Shown in pieces: positions 9,408-18,413 of a stretch of 64,000 nucleotides of DNA (position 1 is its first letter; every line of letters begins with the position of its first letter). The DNA lies in NCBI GenBank assembly GCA_965205255.1, contig OZ242051.1, forward strand, positions 2,294,001-2,358,000, given 5' to 3'. The notes under the pieces were generated by a model. The model was given only the letters and a program-made list of their open reading frames with translations, did not search any database and was not told where the DNA came from. Position numbers and translations under genes: made by a program. Source of the stretch: G965205255 sp965205255 (GTDB taxonomy: Bacteria > Pseudomonadota > Gammaproteobacteria > Pseudomonadales > Endozoicomonadaceae).

Positions 9408-10633
9408 CAATAATACTGGGTTTCATCAACATTTTTTGCAAAATTCGATGCCTGCAAAAAATGTTTTGTGCTTTGTTTGTATAATCCCCGCTGTGCATAA
9501 AACTGACCGGCAAGCTTGTAAGCTTCAACCGAAGGGGAAACCTCAAGACAATGTTTAAAGTATTCCTCTGCCTTACCTGTCAGCTGACAACGCTGACATA
9601 TTTTTCCTAGACAAAGCAATAACTCTGAATCATTTGGGTGCTCATTAAGTAAACTTTCTGCAGTTAACAATAATTTCTGCTGATCACAGGTTGATAAACT
9701 GCCGTAAAGTCTGATTAATGACTGACTATAATGGTTCTGTAGTTGTTGGCGTATAAAAGTCTCTGCTTGTTTTTCAGCCCCTAAACTAGTGATTGCATAT
9801 GCATATTCTTTAATGAAAAATATATCCTTTTTATGCTGAGAACTTAATAGCTTCCACACACTGTTTACGGGCTGGATTCTTGAGGCTACACCATTGAGTG
9901 TTTTTCCTGCATGACAGGCCTGTTCAAATAATGCGCGATAAATCATGTGCTGAAGCTTTTCGTATTCCCGAGTACTAACAACTTTACGCTTACGCAAGTT
10001 AGGTAATAAACGTGCTAATTCATCCCAGTCTTTTAACTCTAAATAACTTTGTTTTAATAGCTTAAGCACATAAGTATGTTTGGGTGACTTTTTATAAAGC
10101 CGTCGAAGGGTCGCAAGTGCCTGCTCTTTATACCCGCTATTTAATAGTAATTCTGCACGTGTTATGCCTATCGCTAAATCAGCACCAGGGGCTACCTTAT
10201 CTGCCTTTCTTAAATAATTAGCACAACCTTCATCATCACTATTTTGGTGAGCGGCCCGTGCAGCCGCCAAATAAGTAATCAGCGGAGCTTGGCCTGCAGC
10301 GGCTGCATCAGCAAGCAATCGCTGAGCAGAACCCCAGTGTCCATTTGCATAATGAATCATTCCCTTAGTCGCCTGACCAAGCGCTTTTTTACTCTTTGAG
10401 TTACGTGTTACGGGATAAAAAAGACTAACACCATTAAAGATCAGTCGCCATAAACTGACACATAACATTACAACGAGAACAATAATCAGCAGGGCAAACA
10501 AAAAAGACCACAGGCTACTCTCTAAGGTGTAGTGCCCCCATTTTATTAATACATAGCCTTTATGCGCTGAGAAAAGTCGTGCATATACATAGCAAATAAT
10601 AACAGTAAAAAAAAACAATACCGTTTTTTTCAT
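9407..10633 (-). CDS. hemY: HemY protein, membrane-anchored TPR protein of the heme operon
   Basis: 408 residues. Two N-terminal membrane segments (residues 1-25 and about 42-65, LWSFLFALLIIVLVVMLCVSL) are followed by a cytoplasmic or periplasmic TPR-like helical region (for example AAARAAHQNSDDEGCANYLR and YKLAGQFYAQRGLYKQSTKH). This is the proteobacterial HemY_N family, not the Bacillus coproporphyrinogen oxidase of the same name. The start ATG overlaps the hemX stop (TAATG), showing translational coupling. The stop codon lies at the border of a dispersed repeat copy, so the last codons may have been altered by the insertion. The role in tetrapyrrole synthesis is established only by operon context. 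Confidence 0.92.
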   Translation of the reverse strand: MKKTVLFFFTVIICYVYARLFSAHKGYVLIKWGHYTLESSLWSFLFALLIIVLVVMLCVSLWRLIFNGVSLFYPVTRNSKSKKALGQATKGMIHYANGHWGSAQRLLADAAAAGQAPLITYLAAARAAHQNSDDEGCANYLRKADKVAPGADLAIGITRAELLLNSGYKEQALATLRRLYKKSPKHTYVLKLLKQSYLELKDWDELARLLPNLRKRKVVSTREYEKLQHMIYRALFEQACHAGKTLNGVASRIQPVNSVWKLLSSQHKKDIFFIKEYAYAITSLGAEKQAETFIRQQLQNHYSQSLIRLYGSLSTCDQQKLLLTAESLLNEHPNDSELLLCLGKICQRCQLTGKAEEYFKHCLEVSPSVEAYKLAGQFYAQRGLYKQSTKHFLQASNFAKNVDETQYY

Positions 10634-11910
10634 TAATTATCGGCCTCTTGTTGCTGTTCAGATATGATTGTTGCCGGTAACTTCTGGCTCGGTTTATTTA
10701 TATCTTGAGGCTCACCTTTATTTAATGTGGTTTTTTTTGGCTCTTGTTGCACTGTAGCAGGTGGTGCTACAAAGTTTATGTTTTCAGTTGTATTTTGAGA
10801 AACAGCCCCAGAGCCACCTACGACAGATTTTGATGATTGATGGTAATACCCTTCCAGGGCTTTTAACCCATGAGTGATATCTGGTATTGGTGGCACAATA
10901 TCCAGACTCGTCAGATAAGTTAATTTAGCCAACAGACTCTTCGCTTCCGGTGAGTTATTTCTAAAATAAACATTAATCCAATGCAATACATTTTCAAGAC
11001 TTTTTTTGTATATAGTTACATCAGAGATGAGTAAAGCCTGTTGAGTCTGTGCCAGCATTAACTGGAGCTTCTGCTTCAGCAAGAATTCATCTTTTGATGA
11101 TAACAGCATGACGGGGTGCTTATTATCATGTTTTCTCAAATAAAACTGACTGCTAAAAAAGTGCCAACTGTCTTGTAAAGCTTTCCCGATATATTTAAAC
11201 CATCCAGCATATTTGTCGTTATTTTTTACTATTTCTCTCTGATTATTCGGTAATACTTTATCTGCATCGGAATTTTCAGGCGTTAAAAGGGGCAGGGTTT
11301 TCACTTGTACCATAGCCGCGTTTAGTTGCAGCCAAATACCTGTAGTATCGAATACAGCAGCACCACTGAGCGTTGCAATATCCTCTTCCAAACCTTTTTT
11401 CACAGAAAAAAGCGAGTAATCATTAATACTGTTGATCACTTCATTTGCCTGCCTAAGTAGCTGCATTGCTCCACGAACATTTCTACTGGTTTGTAGCTGA
11501 ATATTTGCAGCACGCATCAAGTGATCCGCTTCTGCCAAATGCCAGGTTTCCTGCTTATTTCCGTAACTTGCCTGAACACTTTTATTCGTTGCCAGAATTT
11601 GTTGGAAGTTTTCATTGACTTGTTTTGTCAGTATTTTTAGCTTGGTTTTGTTTTTTAACTCTAGTGCCACCAAAGATGCTTTTTGTTGCTCTAACGCATT
11701 CTGATAACCAGCCAGCTTGCTCATTGAACGATAATTTTGCCAAAAAGCATAAACGGCCAAACATAAAGCAACAATACTGATAAAGTATGCAACCTTTGAG
11801 ATCCAACCCAAACCTTTCCGAGTTCCTGTCTTCCGATGATTGGATGACTTACTCTTCTGAGCTGTAGATTCAGTCTCTACACCTTTTTCTGCTTTTACCG
11901 TTTTACTCAT
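10633..11910 (-). CDS. hemX: HemX, uroporphyrinogen-III C-methyltransferase-like membrane protein
   Basis: 425 residues. A basic, Ser/Lys-rich cytoplasmic N-terminus (residues 1-35) is followed by one membrane helix (VAYFISIVALCLAVYAFW, about 37-55), then a coiled-coil segment (YQNALEQQKASLVALELKNK) and a helical periplasmic domain containing the HemX signature (WHLAEADHLMRAANIQLQTS). The C-terminal 70 residues are low-complexity. HemX proteins lack methyltransferase motifs despite the common annotation, and none are seen here. It is third in the hemC-hemD-hemX-hemY operon. Confidence 0.92.
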   Translation of the reverse strand: MSKTVKAEKGVETESTAQKSKSSNHRKTGTRKGLGWISKVAYFISIVALCLAVYAFWQNYRSMSKLAGYQNALEQQKASLVALELKNKTKLKILTKQVNENFQQILATNKSVQASYGNKQETWHLAEADHLMRAANIQLQTSRNVRGAMQLLRQANEVINSINDYSLFSVKKGLEEDIATLSGAAVFDTTGIWLQLNAAMVQVKTLPLLTPENSDADKVLPNNQREIVKNNDKYAGWFKYIGKALQDSWHFFSSQFYLRKHDNKHPVMLLSSKDEFLLKQKLQLMLAQTQQALLISDVTIYKKSLENVLHWINVYFRNNSPEAKSLLAKLTYLTSLDIVPPIPDITHGLKALEGYYHQSSKSVVGGSGAVSQNTTENINFVAPPATVQQEPKKTTLNKGEPQDINKPSQKLPATIISEQQQEADN

Positions 11911-12084
11911 TTTACAAGCACTTGTTCGATTTTTGTGTTAGTACACCACCTGAGTTTTTCAGGAACAATAGAATCATAATCGATAAGTATAACTACCAAA
12001 CCCAAAAGCCTACATGATATTTTATATATACTCCGCCTACCAAATACCGGTAAGTCTTTAATGGTGTCATTTTTTCATTGATTA

Positions 12085-12828
12085 TTATAGTGTTATAAGA
12101 GATCTTAAAATAGCATCATTGTCTGCACCCGTGGCACAGACAACACGAAAAAATCCTTGTTCTTTAGCAATAGACAAGATGCGCTCGCTTGGAACCACTA
12201 GAGTTACTTTTTTCAACAGCGCCAAGTCTACCTGTTGCAAAAGGTTGTTTAATATTCCAGCACTGGTAGTTACAATAACATTTATTTGCTGACTTTCCAC
12301 TAGTTTATTAATATGACCTTTTGAATAATTTATACACAGCCTTTGATAAAGAGCCAGTTCATCTACACAACCACCCCTGCTTGTGAGTGTTTGCTTCAGG
12401 AGCTTTCTGCCACCTTTGCCTCTGATAATAAGAATACGCTGTCCATCAATCTGTTGTAATGCTATTAAATCAAGCAACCCTTCACTATCAGGCGTTTTCC
12501 CCATATTCGAATAAATACCTTTACTTTCAAGAACTTTGGCAGTCCCTGCGCCGACGGCATATACAGACACCGACTTTCCAGTAGCCCAGTCAGCTCCAAG
12601 TTCTGCGGCAGGTCGACTCACAAAAATAATCTTATCGTAGTTATTAATGGTCAACGTTTCATGAGAGTGTAGATTGATTGGCTCAATACGCACCAATGGC
12701 AAAGCAAATGCTTTACCGCCTTTATTTGCAATCAGGTGGCACAGATCTTCACTGTGAGGCTGGGGTCTGGTCACCAAAACATTAAGATTTTTTAACATAA
12801 GCGAGTCCATCACTGTTACGCTAGTCAC
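12085..12828 (-). CDS. hemD: Uroporphyrinogen-III synthase
   Basis: Up to 247 residues. It cyclises hydroxymethylbilane to uroporphyrinogen III with inversion of ring D. VLVTRPQPHSEDLCHLI is the typical N-terminus, and VYAVGAGTAKVLESKGI, ILIIRGKGGRKLLKQTL and VIVTTSAGILNNLL are conserved HemD segments. The family is poorly conserved, so operon position adds weight. A GTG start at 12828 overlaps the hemC stop by 4 bases (GTGA). ATG codons at 12810 and 12798 are alternatives, and the latter gives a start closest to known HemD proteins. No clear ribosome site decides between them. Confidence 0.93.
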   Translation of the reverse strand: MTSVTVMDSLMLKNLNVLVTRPQPHSEDLCHLIANKGGKAFALPLVRIEPINLHSHETLTINNYDKIIFVSRPAAELGADWATGKSVSVYAVGAGTAKVLESKGIYSNMGKTPDSEGLLDLIALQQIDGQRILIIRGKGGRKLLKQTLTSRGGCVDELALYQRLCINYSKGHINKLVESQQINVIVTTSAGILNNLLQQVDLALLKKVTLVVPSERILSIAKEQGFFRVVCATGADNDAILRSLITL

Positions 12829-13757
12829 ACCAACGTTGCCAAAATCTCATTCGCTCCTTGATCAAGCAACTGTTTCGCCACCAAATCACCCGCTTTAAAA
12901 TGCTCGTTGATGCCAACTTTTGTTTCTGCCTTTAATATTCTGCTTCCATCAGGCATTCCAACCAGACCTCTGAGAAATAACCTATCTTCATTAATCGTTG
13001 AAAAACTGGCTATAGGTACCTGGCAACTGCCATTAAGAACCCGATTAACCGTACGTTCTGCTTCAACACAACAGGCTGTTTGCTTATGATGAAGAGGAGC
13101 TATTAATGCCTGAATCTCTTCTCGGCCAGAGTGAACTTCAATACCAATTGCACCTTGCCCGGCAGCCGGTATACTTTGCTTGACGGAAAGATGCATTTTA
13201 ATGCGATGATTAAACCCTAACCGAAGCAATCCCGCTGATGCCAAAATAATCGCATCATACTCTCCTGCGTCAAGTTTTGAGAGACGGGTATTCACATTAC
13301 CCCGCAAAAAACGAATAGATATATCCGGCCTTGATGCCAGGAGCTGACATTGTCGTCTCAGACTCGATGTCCCAACAACCGCACCTTCTGGCAACTCATC
13401 CAGAGAACAAAAGCGATTAGACACAAAAGCGTCTCTCGGATCTTCCCGCTTACAAATGACGGGTAAACATAAATTATCTGGCAGATGCATAGGAACATCT
13501 TTCATGGAATGAACGGCAATATCTGCTTCGTTATTTAACAAGGCATGCTCTAATTCTTTAACAAACAAACCTTTACCACCAATTTTTGCCAGTGGACTTT
13601 CAAGTAGTTTATCACCCTGACTAACAAGTTTAACCAGTTCGATGTTCAGATCAGGGTACAATGACTTTAGTGCATCAGCCACAAAGTTTGCCTGCCACAA
13701 TGCCAAAGCACTTTTTCTGGTAGCTATTCGCAATTTTTTCAATGCCGGAGATAACAT
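12825..13757 (-). CDS. hemC: Hydroxymethylbilane synthase (porphobilinogen deaminase)
   Basis: 310 residues. It polymerises four porphobilinogen units into hydroxymethylbilane. LRIATRKSALALWQANF and KDVPMHLPDNL are family signatures, with the catalytic Asp in HSMKDVP. FLRGNVNTRLSKLD binds substrate carboxylates, and the dipyrromethane-cofactor cysteine is in VLNGSCQVPIASF. It is first gene of the leftward hem operon, with hemD overlapping its stop. The 400 bases upstream contain dispersed-element copy 5 but no recognised partner gene. Confidence 0.97.
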   Translation of the reverse strand: MLSPALKKLRIATRKSALALWQANFVADALKSLYPDLNIELVKLVSQGDKLLESPLAKIGGKGLFVKELEHALLNNEADIAVHSMKDVPMHLPDNLCLPVICKREDPRDAFVSNRFCSLDELPEGAVVGTSSLRRQCQLLASRPDISIRFLRGNVNTRLSKLDAGEYDAIILASAGLLRLGFNHRIKMHLSVKQSIPAAGQGAIGIEVHSGREEIQALIAPLHHKQTACCVEAERTVNRVLNGSCQVPIASFSTINEDRLFLRGLVGMPDGSRILKAETKVGINEHFKAGDLVAKQLLDQGANEILATLV

Positions 13758-13954
13758 AATATAACTTTAATGTTCCAGAATAATTGAAAGTAACGACAGA
13801 TAATAACATTAGTTAGTTCTGATGGCTTTCCATGTTTAGTGTTTATTTGCCAATAGCGGGTATTTTGATAAAACGAACTATAGTCTGAAAACCATAAAAA
13901 AATCATCTATGTTTACGGGAAAAAAAAGTACCCGTATGGTTATAAATAAAATAG

Positions 13955-14120
13955 TATACCAAAACATGTTTCTAACTACTGTTATGAGCATGCTTTTATG
14001 GCTTGCAGTTAAATGTGAAGGAACGAGTAATAGTTAGTTAGCTATTACAAGGAGTCTCAACACATACAAGAAAGATCAGAAAAGTAGAGCAATAAGAAGT
14101 TAGAATAGATTTTGGTATTA
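13955..14120 (+). repeat. Dispersed inverted-repeat element, copy 5
   Basis: 166 bp between hemC and the type III block. It starts 'tataccaaaacatgtttcta' and ends 'gttagaatagattttggtat' + 'ta', with the 'gatcagaaaagtagagcaat' core. It lies 29 bases past the stop codon of the SycN-like gene. The flanking 13758-13954 is AT-rich with no reading frame. Confidence 0.95.
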
Positions 14121-14149
14121 TGGTTCGTTGGCCATATCTTTTGTTTTGG

Positions 14150-14527
14150 TCAGTGATCAGCTATTTTCTCGTGTAAGTTATTCAGGTGAATCAATAGCGC
14201 GTCGATAGCTGAAGTAGTTATTTCCTGATGTGATAACCATGTCAGAAAAACAAGCTTGGAACTTTCATGTAAAGCACATTGCACATCATAATTTCTGCTT
14301 TCTTTGTAATGACACAATTGCAAGGCTTTTGTTAGTTTTTCATTGAGATTATACTCTGCTAACTCTCTGACCAGATAAAATACCGTACCACTTTCCTGAT
14401 CCTCCACAAATAATGTGCCTGCATTTTCAAATGAAAACTTCAAAATACTGGACGAAGGTATTTGAAGGTTCTCAAGTCCCATCGTTTTAGCAAAGCCCTT
14501 TATTGCGTCAGCCACTACATCCTGCAT
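14150..14527 (-). CDS. sycN: SycN-like type III secretion chaperone
   Basis: 125 residues, the size of a class I (CesT/SycE-fold) chaperone. The strand pattern ILKFSFENAGTLFVEDQESG followed by VFYLVRELAEYNLNEKLTKAL parallels Yersinia SycN (LIQLEMAQSGTLQLEQ... LWLARSLA...KAL), and the next gene upstream is TyeA, as in Yersinia yopN-tyeA-sycN. SycN pairs with YscB to bind and deliver the gatekeeper YopN. A YscB partner is not in the window. The ATG at 14527 has a good AGGAT ribosome site. It is the last gene of the block, ending just before an element copy. Confidence 0.75.
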   Translation of the reverse strand: MQDVVADAIKGFAKTMGLENLQIPSSSILKFSFENAGTLFVEDQESGTVFYLVRELAEYNLNEKLTKALQLCHYKESRNYDVQCALHESSKLVFLTWLSHQEITTSAIDALLIHLNNLHEKIADH

Positions 14528-14558
14528 GGTTTATCCTGTTAATTTATTACTGATTTTG

Positions 14559-14891
14559 TTAAAAGTTAAAATCTAGGTCCGCATCATCGTCATCGTCATC
14601 ATCGTTATAGGCTTCCTCTTCTTCTTCGATAAGATCGTCCAAAGCCTCCTGAGTTGCTTCTAGCAAATTTGCCCGATGGTCTTCTTCCTTAAAATAACGA
14701 TCCGGAATCTTGCGATATAACTCAAGAAGTTGATTAATCACAAAAATTTTAACCGACAACAGGTCGGAATTGTTGATGCCCATTTTGTTAGGCACACCCT
14801 CAATATCTCCGGCAGACACCCATCTTTGATTTAGAAGCCTCAATGCTTCCTTAATCAAAACGCCCTTTTTAAACTCAGCCATTGCGCTCAT
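14559..14891 (-). CDS. tyeA: TyeA-like T3SS gatekeeper subunit
   Basis: 110 residues. NQRWVSAGDIEGV, LLELYRKIPDRYFKEEDHRA and NLLEATQEALDDLIEEEEE parallel Yersinia TyeA (DKRWAGIHDIEHL... FPLGVFSDEEQRQNLL...IESEEEE). An extra acidic tail of about 20 residues (a run of Asp) follows. TyeA binds the C-terminus of YopN and holds back effector secretion until host contact. Its ATG (14891, GGAG 10 bases upstream) lies inside the yopN-like gene, overlapping it by 17 bases in the +1 frame. Confidence 0.85.
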   Translation of the reverse strand: MSAMAEFKKGVLIKEALRLLNQRWVSAGDIEGVPNKMGINNSDLLSVKIFVINQLLELYRKIPDRYFKEEDHRANLLEATQEALDDLIEEEEEAYNDDDDDDDADLDFNF

Positions 14892-15753
14892 TTCGTATTA
14901 ACTCCGGCAATTTACTTTCTAATTCTAGGCATTGTTCATAGGTTGTTTTTACACCAAAAACATATTCCAGCTGCGAACGCACATGTAACATTTGCGTACT
15001 ATCGACAGAACGTTCGGACTGCGCCAGATCCAGCTCTCTGGCAAGCGCATCTGTCATCCATTTAATACCCTCGCCAACTTTTTCGTAGCCACCAGACTTT
15101 TCCATGGCAAACTGAAAAGCATCTTGTGCATTTTTAATTTCAGGTACCTGAAGGGCAGAGCGCCAAATATCTCTTAATTCACCGACATTCCCCAGATCAC
15201 TGCTTTCAGAAAAATTTACAGCAATACCAGAAATGTTTACCCCAGCCTGAATATTCTGTTTATTCTCTTCATAAAATTTGTGATTGTAGTCTTTTAGTTG
15301 TGAGGCAAGAGCTTTATCGTCATCGTTGTTTGATTCAAGCAAATAAGCAATTAAATCTTCCAGAGCAAGATACTGGTGTGTGGCGTCACCTGAATACTCA
15401 TTGATAAACTCTTTAATCGATTCATCATTCAGATTTTTGGATTTAAACGAATTTTTTAATTTTTGAAGACAATTATCTAACTGCTCAGCACCCGGCATAT
15501 CCGGTACTTTTTTTACGCGGGCATCAAGCAGTTTTTGTAAGCTTTCTTTGTCCTTCTTATCGTCTTTGTTTTCAATTTTTCGGGAAGAGGCAATATTCAT
15601 GGCAGCTTCCTCAAACATACTGCTATTCAAGCCTGACATTGTTCCCGCACCGAGTTGAGAATGCGTGAAACCTGCCTGAGTCACCGATTCTCCACCTGAC
15701 TGGGACGGTAAACTGGTAGTATTTATATCGCCAACATTTCCAATATTGTTCAT
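14875..15753 (-). CDS. sctW: T3SS gatekeeper YopN/SctW
   Basis: 292 residues, matching Yersinia YopN (293). The N-terminus is Ser/Asn/Gly-rich and uncharged, as expected for a T3S signal and chaperone-binding region. Residues 60-290 are helical (YLALEDLIAYLLESNNDDDK, AGVNISGIAVNFSESSDLGN and LRDIWRSALQVPEIKNAQDA), as in the HrpJ/YopN domain. In families with a one-piece SctW the TyeA part is fused; here it is a separate overlapping gene, as in Yersinia. About 150 bases separate it from the SctB gene upstream, and nothing further is seen there. Confidence 0.85.
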   Translation of the reverse strand: MNNIGNVGDINTTSLPSQSGGESVTQAGFTHSQLGAGTMSGLNSSMFEEAAMNIASSRKIENKDDKKDKESLQKLLDARVKKVPDMPGAEQLDNCLQKLKNSFKSKNLNDESIKEFINEYSGDATHQYLALEDLIAYLLESNNDDDKALASQLKDYNHKFYEENKQNIQAGVNISGIAVNFSESSDLGNVGELRDIWRSALQVPEIKNAQDAFQFAMEKSGGYEKVGEGIKWMTDALARELDLAQSERSVDSTQMLHVRSQLEYVFGVKTTYEQCLELESKLPELIRNERNG

Positions 15754-15904
15754 AGCCTGACTATTGTTTATCTACCTTTGGGTTTAAGATGCCAATGAAT
15801 ACTTTTTCCAGTTTAATCATCGGAAACAGAGGATACCTCTCATTTCCTTGTTTAAGGTATACATGACCAGCCTTATTATTAATTCTCTGCATTTAAAACA
15901 TCGC

Positions 15905-17026
15905 TTAAATATTTCTTGCGAGATTCTGTTGTGTCTGTATCACCTGTGCCCAGACCTGTGCGAATGTTTCTCTTGCTTTATTCAATAAATCCTGAGCTAC
16001 CTGCATCTGATCTTGTTCAGTCTGTTTAAGGTGATCAAGTTGCTTTTCTCCGGCGCGCAATTCTGTCTGTCTTGCTTCGTGTTGAGATGCTTGGTATCTG
16101 GCACCTGATGCCCCCATTTCTCCACTTGCCTCAAAACCCTGACCGATGGATGAAAACTTCTGAGAGATCATACCGCCCTGATACATCTGTGCACCAGCGT
16201 TTGGGTTTGCTTTAAATGTTGCTGCATCAGCCTTCATTCCTTTTACAGAACCTGCCATGCTCAAACCGGCTGACGCAAGTTTGACTGCACCAGAGGCAAT
16301 ACCTGCTACCAACTGGTTAGCAGCCGCTTTGCGCTGTTCGTCTGCTTGTTGTTTAATATTGCTGACAATACCTGCGTTAGTGGTATTACGTGCTTCTCGG
16401 CTAAACTTACGCTGACTTACTCCCATCTCATGAAATAACTCCATCAATACGAAAAAGTCTGATAATGCACCGAGCTCACTTTGATTAAGGTTTGCTGGCT
16501 GGCCATTGATTGTTGCTACAGCTTTTCCATCAACCATATTAAACTGTGCAGTATCATTACCAAGCATTACAGTCATTTGACCTTTATTAAAGTCAGCGTT
16601 AAAAGAGCCTTCACTACCGATAAGTCCAGTTAATGAAGAGTCTTTTTGTGTAATTTCTGTGATCAAAGGTTCAGAATGGCCGGAAATATTTCTTTCGCCT
16701 TCTGATTTGATATGTTTGCCTAGGATACTCATCATAGCTTTTTGAGAGGAGGCAGAATCAACACCTTCCATTTGAGTCATTGCTGTCTGGTAATTGGCAA
16801 GTGTTGATTCAAGCCGAGGAGGAGAAAGTGTTGGTCTTGAACCGATAATATCTCCATCGGCCACACCATCTTCGTTATAATCTTGGATAATTAAATTGTC
16901 ACCATCCATATTACCCGAAGAGATCTGTCGTAATTGCTCCGCATGTTTAGCTTTATTAGAAGCTTCAGATCCTAAATGAATATCCTGTGGACGCTGACTA
17001 CCGTCTACTGATCCTAATCCGCTCAT
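15905..17026 (-). CDS. sctB: T3SS minor translocator, YopD/SctB-like
   Basis: 373 residues. It follows the SctE gene as yopD follows yopB. One hydrophobic, Ala/Gly-rich helix (NQLVAGIASGAVKLASAGLS, about 237-260) and a long C-terminal amphipathic coiled coil (KQLDHLKQTEQDQMQVAQDL) fit the YopD/SipC class, which forms the host-membrane pore with SctE. Residues 49-59 (DYNEDGVADGD) form a DxNxDGxxDxD calcium-loop-like motif, unusual for this family. ATG at 17026 is chosen over an adjacent GTG because of the GGGAG ribosome site. Confidence 0.8.
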   Translation of the reverse strand: MSGLGSVDGSQRPQDIHLGSEASNKAKHAEQLRQISSGNMDGDNLIIQDYNEDGVADGDIIGSRPTLSPPRLESTLANYQTAMTQMEGVDSASSQKAMMSILGKHIKSEGERNISGHSEPLITEITQKDSSLTGLIGSEGSFNADFNKGQMTVMLGNDTAQFNMVDGKAVATINGQPANLNQSELGALSDFFVLMELFHEMGVSQRKFSREARNTTNAGIVSNIKQQADEQRKAAANQLVAGIASGAVKLASAGLSMAGSVKGMKADAATFKANPNAGAQMYQGGMISQKFSSIGQGFEASGEMGASGARYQASQHEARQTELRAGEKQLDHLKQTEQDQMQVAQDLLNKARETFAQVWAQVIQTQQNLARNI

Positions 17027-17064
17027 CACTCACACTCCCTGTGTTTTCTTTAAAATAAATTTTG

Positions 17065-18408
17065 TTAAATGTTTTTTGATACATTGTATTTACTATCGAG
17101 GGATTCTTTCATCATAGTTGAAGCCACCTGCTGACCTTCATCAATTTCTTTTATTGCTTTTTCTATTGCCTCCAGCATGTCATCAATATATTGTTGGAAT
17201 TTGGTCATTTCTGCCAAATCATCCATAGCTGAAGCCTTATACATTTCACCCTCATAACCAACCCGTGCACCATGAATTTCGGCAGAACCTGATGTAGCCA
17301 TCGACGCTGCTGCACCCATTTTGGCAACGTGCCCTACTGTTTTTGCATGAATAGCAAGTTTTGAGGCGAAAGTAGCTGATTGTTGTGCGATATCAACAGC
17401 TGCTTTCTTCGATGTTGCAGCAGATGCCCCCAAAGATAAGGCAATAGCTATAACAGACCACATAATACCAGCGGCTAATTGTGCGTATTTGTCGTTACCA
17501 AAAATTTTGTTCATCCAGTTTCCGGTGTTTTGAGAAATGGTAATTGCAGCCATTAACCCAATAGAGGCTACCATCAATGCAATACCCACCTTAGACAATA
17601 CACCAGTGGCAATCAAAACAGTTCCAACAACCATCGCAAGGGCTGTAGCAATGGCTCCAAAAATTTTTCCAACTAAACCAGACTTTGCTTTTTCCTCCAT
17701 TTTTTTTATGGCTTCAAGCAATTTATCAATTCTGCCTGCGTGAACTGTTTCTCTGGCTTGTTTAGCAGCCTGCAGTCCTTCTTGGTCAAACTTAATACGC
17801 GTATCACGTAATTGAGTCTGAATTTTAGAAAGAATAGCAGCGACATCTTCAATATTGCCCATAGAAAGCGCACGCTGAGCATCTGCGGTAAGATTATTTA
17901 TGGAATCCATCACTTCAGGCGGAGCCGATTCAATATGATTTAAGTGCATAAATACATCAGATGCTCGAGCTTCAAAGTCCATCCATGTTTCCATATCAGC
18001 ACCCTGTAAACCTTCTTCTGCAAGCTTTGCTACCATGGCTTCATCTGTAGTTATGTCACCGGAAGCCACAGCATCAAAAATTTCATCAAAAGCATGTACC
18101 CCATCGCCATCCTGGTCAAAAATACCATCAAGAGAAAAGTTACCAAGAGCACCTGTGGCGTTATCTAATTCTTCGAGCGTTTCAACCGTAACGTCACCAA
18201 TCTTAATTTCAGGCTCAGGTATTCCAACTTTAGTCCTTTGAATATTATGGTTTTTCAAAGGATTCGTGCCTTCATGTGATATCGTATTATCCTTGCTAAA
18301 TCCCAGATCGACTTTATTGATATTGTCTATATCTTTGGCAGGATCTGCATTAGTACTCAATGGCTGCTGATTACCACCTACTCCACCAATTCCGCTTGCT
18401 GACGACAT
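17065..18408 (-). CDS. sctE: T3SS major translocator, YopB/SctE-like
   Basis: 447 residues. It has two hydrophobic regions as expected for the YopB/IpaB/SipB pore protein: a long one (GAIATALAMVVGTVLIATGV through LSKVGIALMVASIGLMAAI, about 248-293) and a second (LAAGIMWSVIAIALSLGASA, about 310-330). A coiled coil precedes them (RIDKLLEAIKKMEEKAKSG). Residues 98-109 (DQDGDGVHAFDE) form a good EF-hand-type loop with D98, D100, D102, G103 and E109. A class II chaperone gene lies directly upstream, as normal for this protein. Both translocators end in NI, an incidental similarity. Confidence 0.87.
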   Translation of the reverse strand: MSSASGIGGVGGNQQPLSTNADPAKDIDNINKVDLGFSKDNTISHEGTNPLKNHNIQRTKVGIPEPEIKIGDVTVETLEELDNATGALGNFSLDGIFDQDGDGVHAFDEIFDAVASGDITTDEAMVAKLAEEGLQGADMETWMDFEARASDVFMHLNHIESAPPEVMDSINNLTADAQRALSMGNIEDVAAILSKIQTQLRDTRIKFDQEGLQAAKQARETVHAGRIDKLLEAIKKMEEKAKSGLVGKIFGAIATALAMVVGTVLIATGVLSKVGIALMVASIGLMAAITISQNTGNWMNKIFGNDKYAQLAAGIMWSVIAIALSLGASAATSKKAAVDIAQQSATFASKLAIHAKTVGHVAKMGAAASMATSGSAEIHGARVGYEGEMYKASAMDDLAEMTKFQQYIDDMLEAIEKAIKEIDEGQQVASTMMKESLDSKYNVSKNI

Positions 18409-18413
18409 TACAG

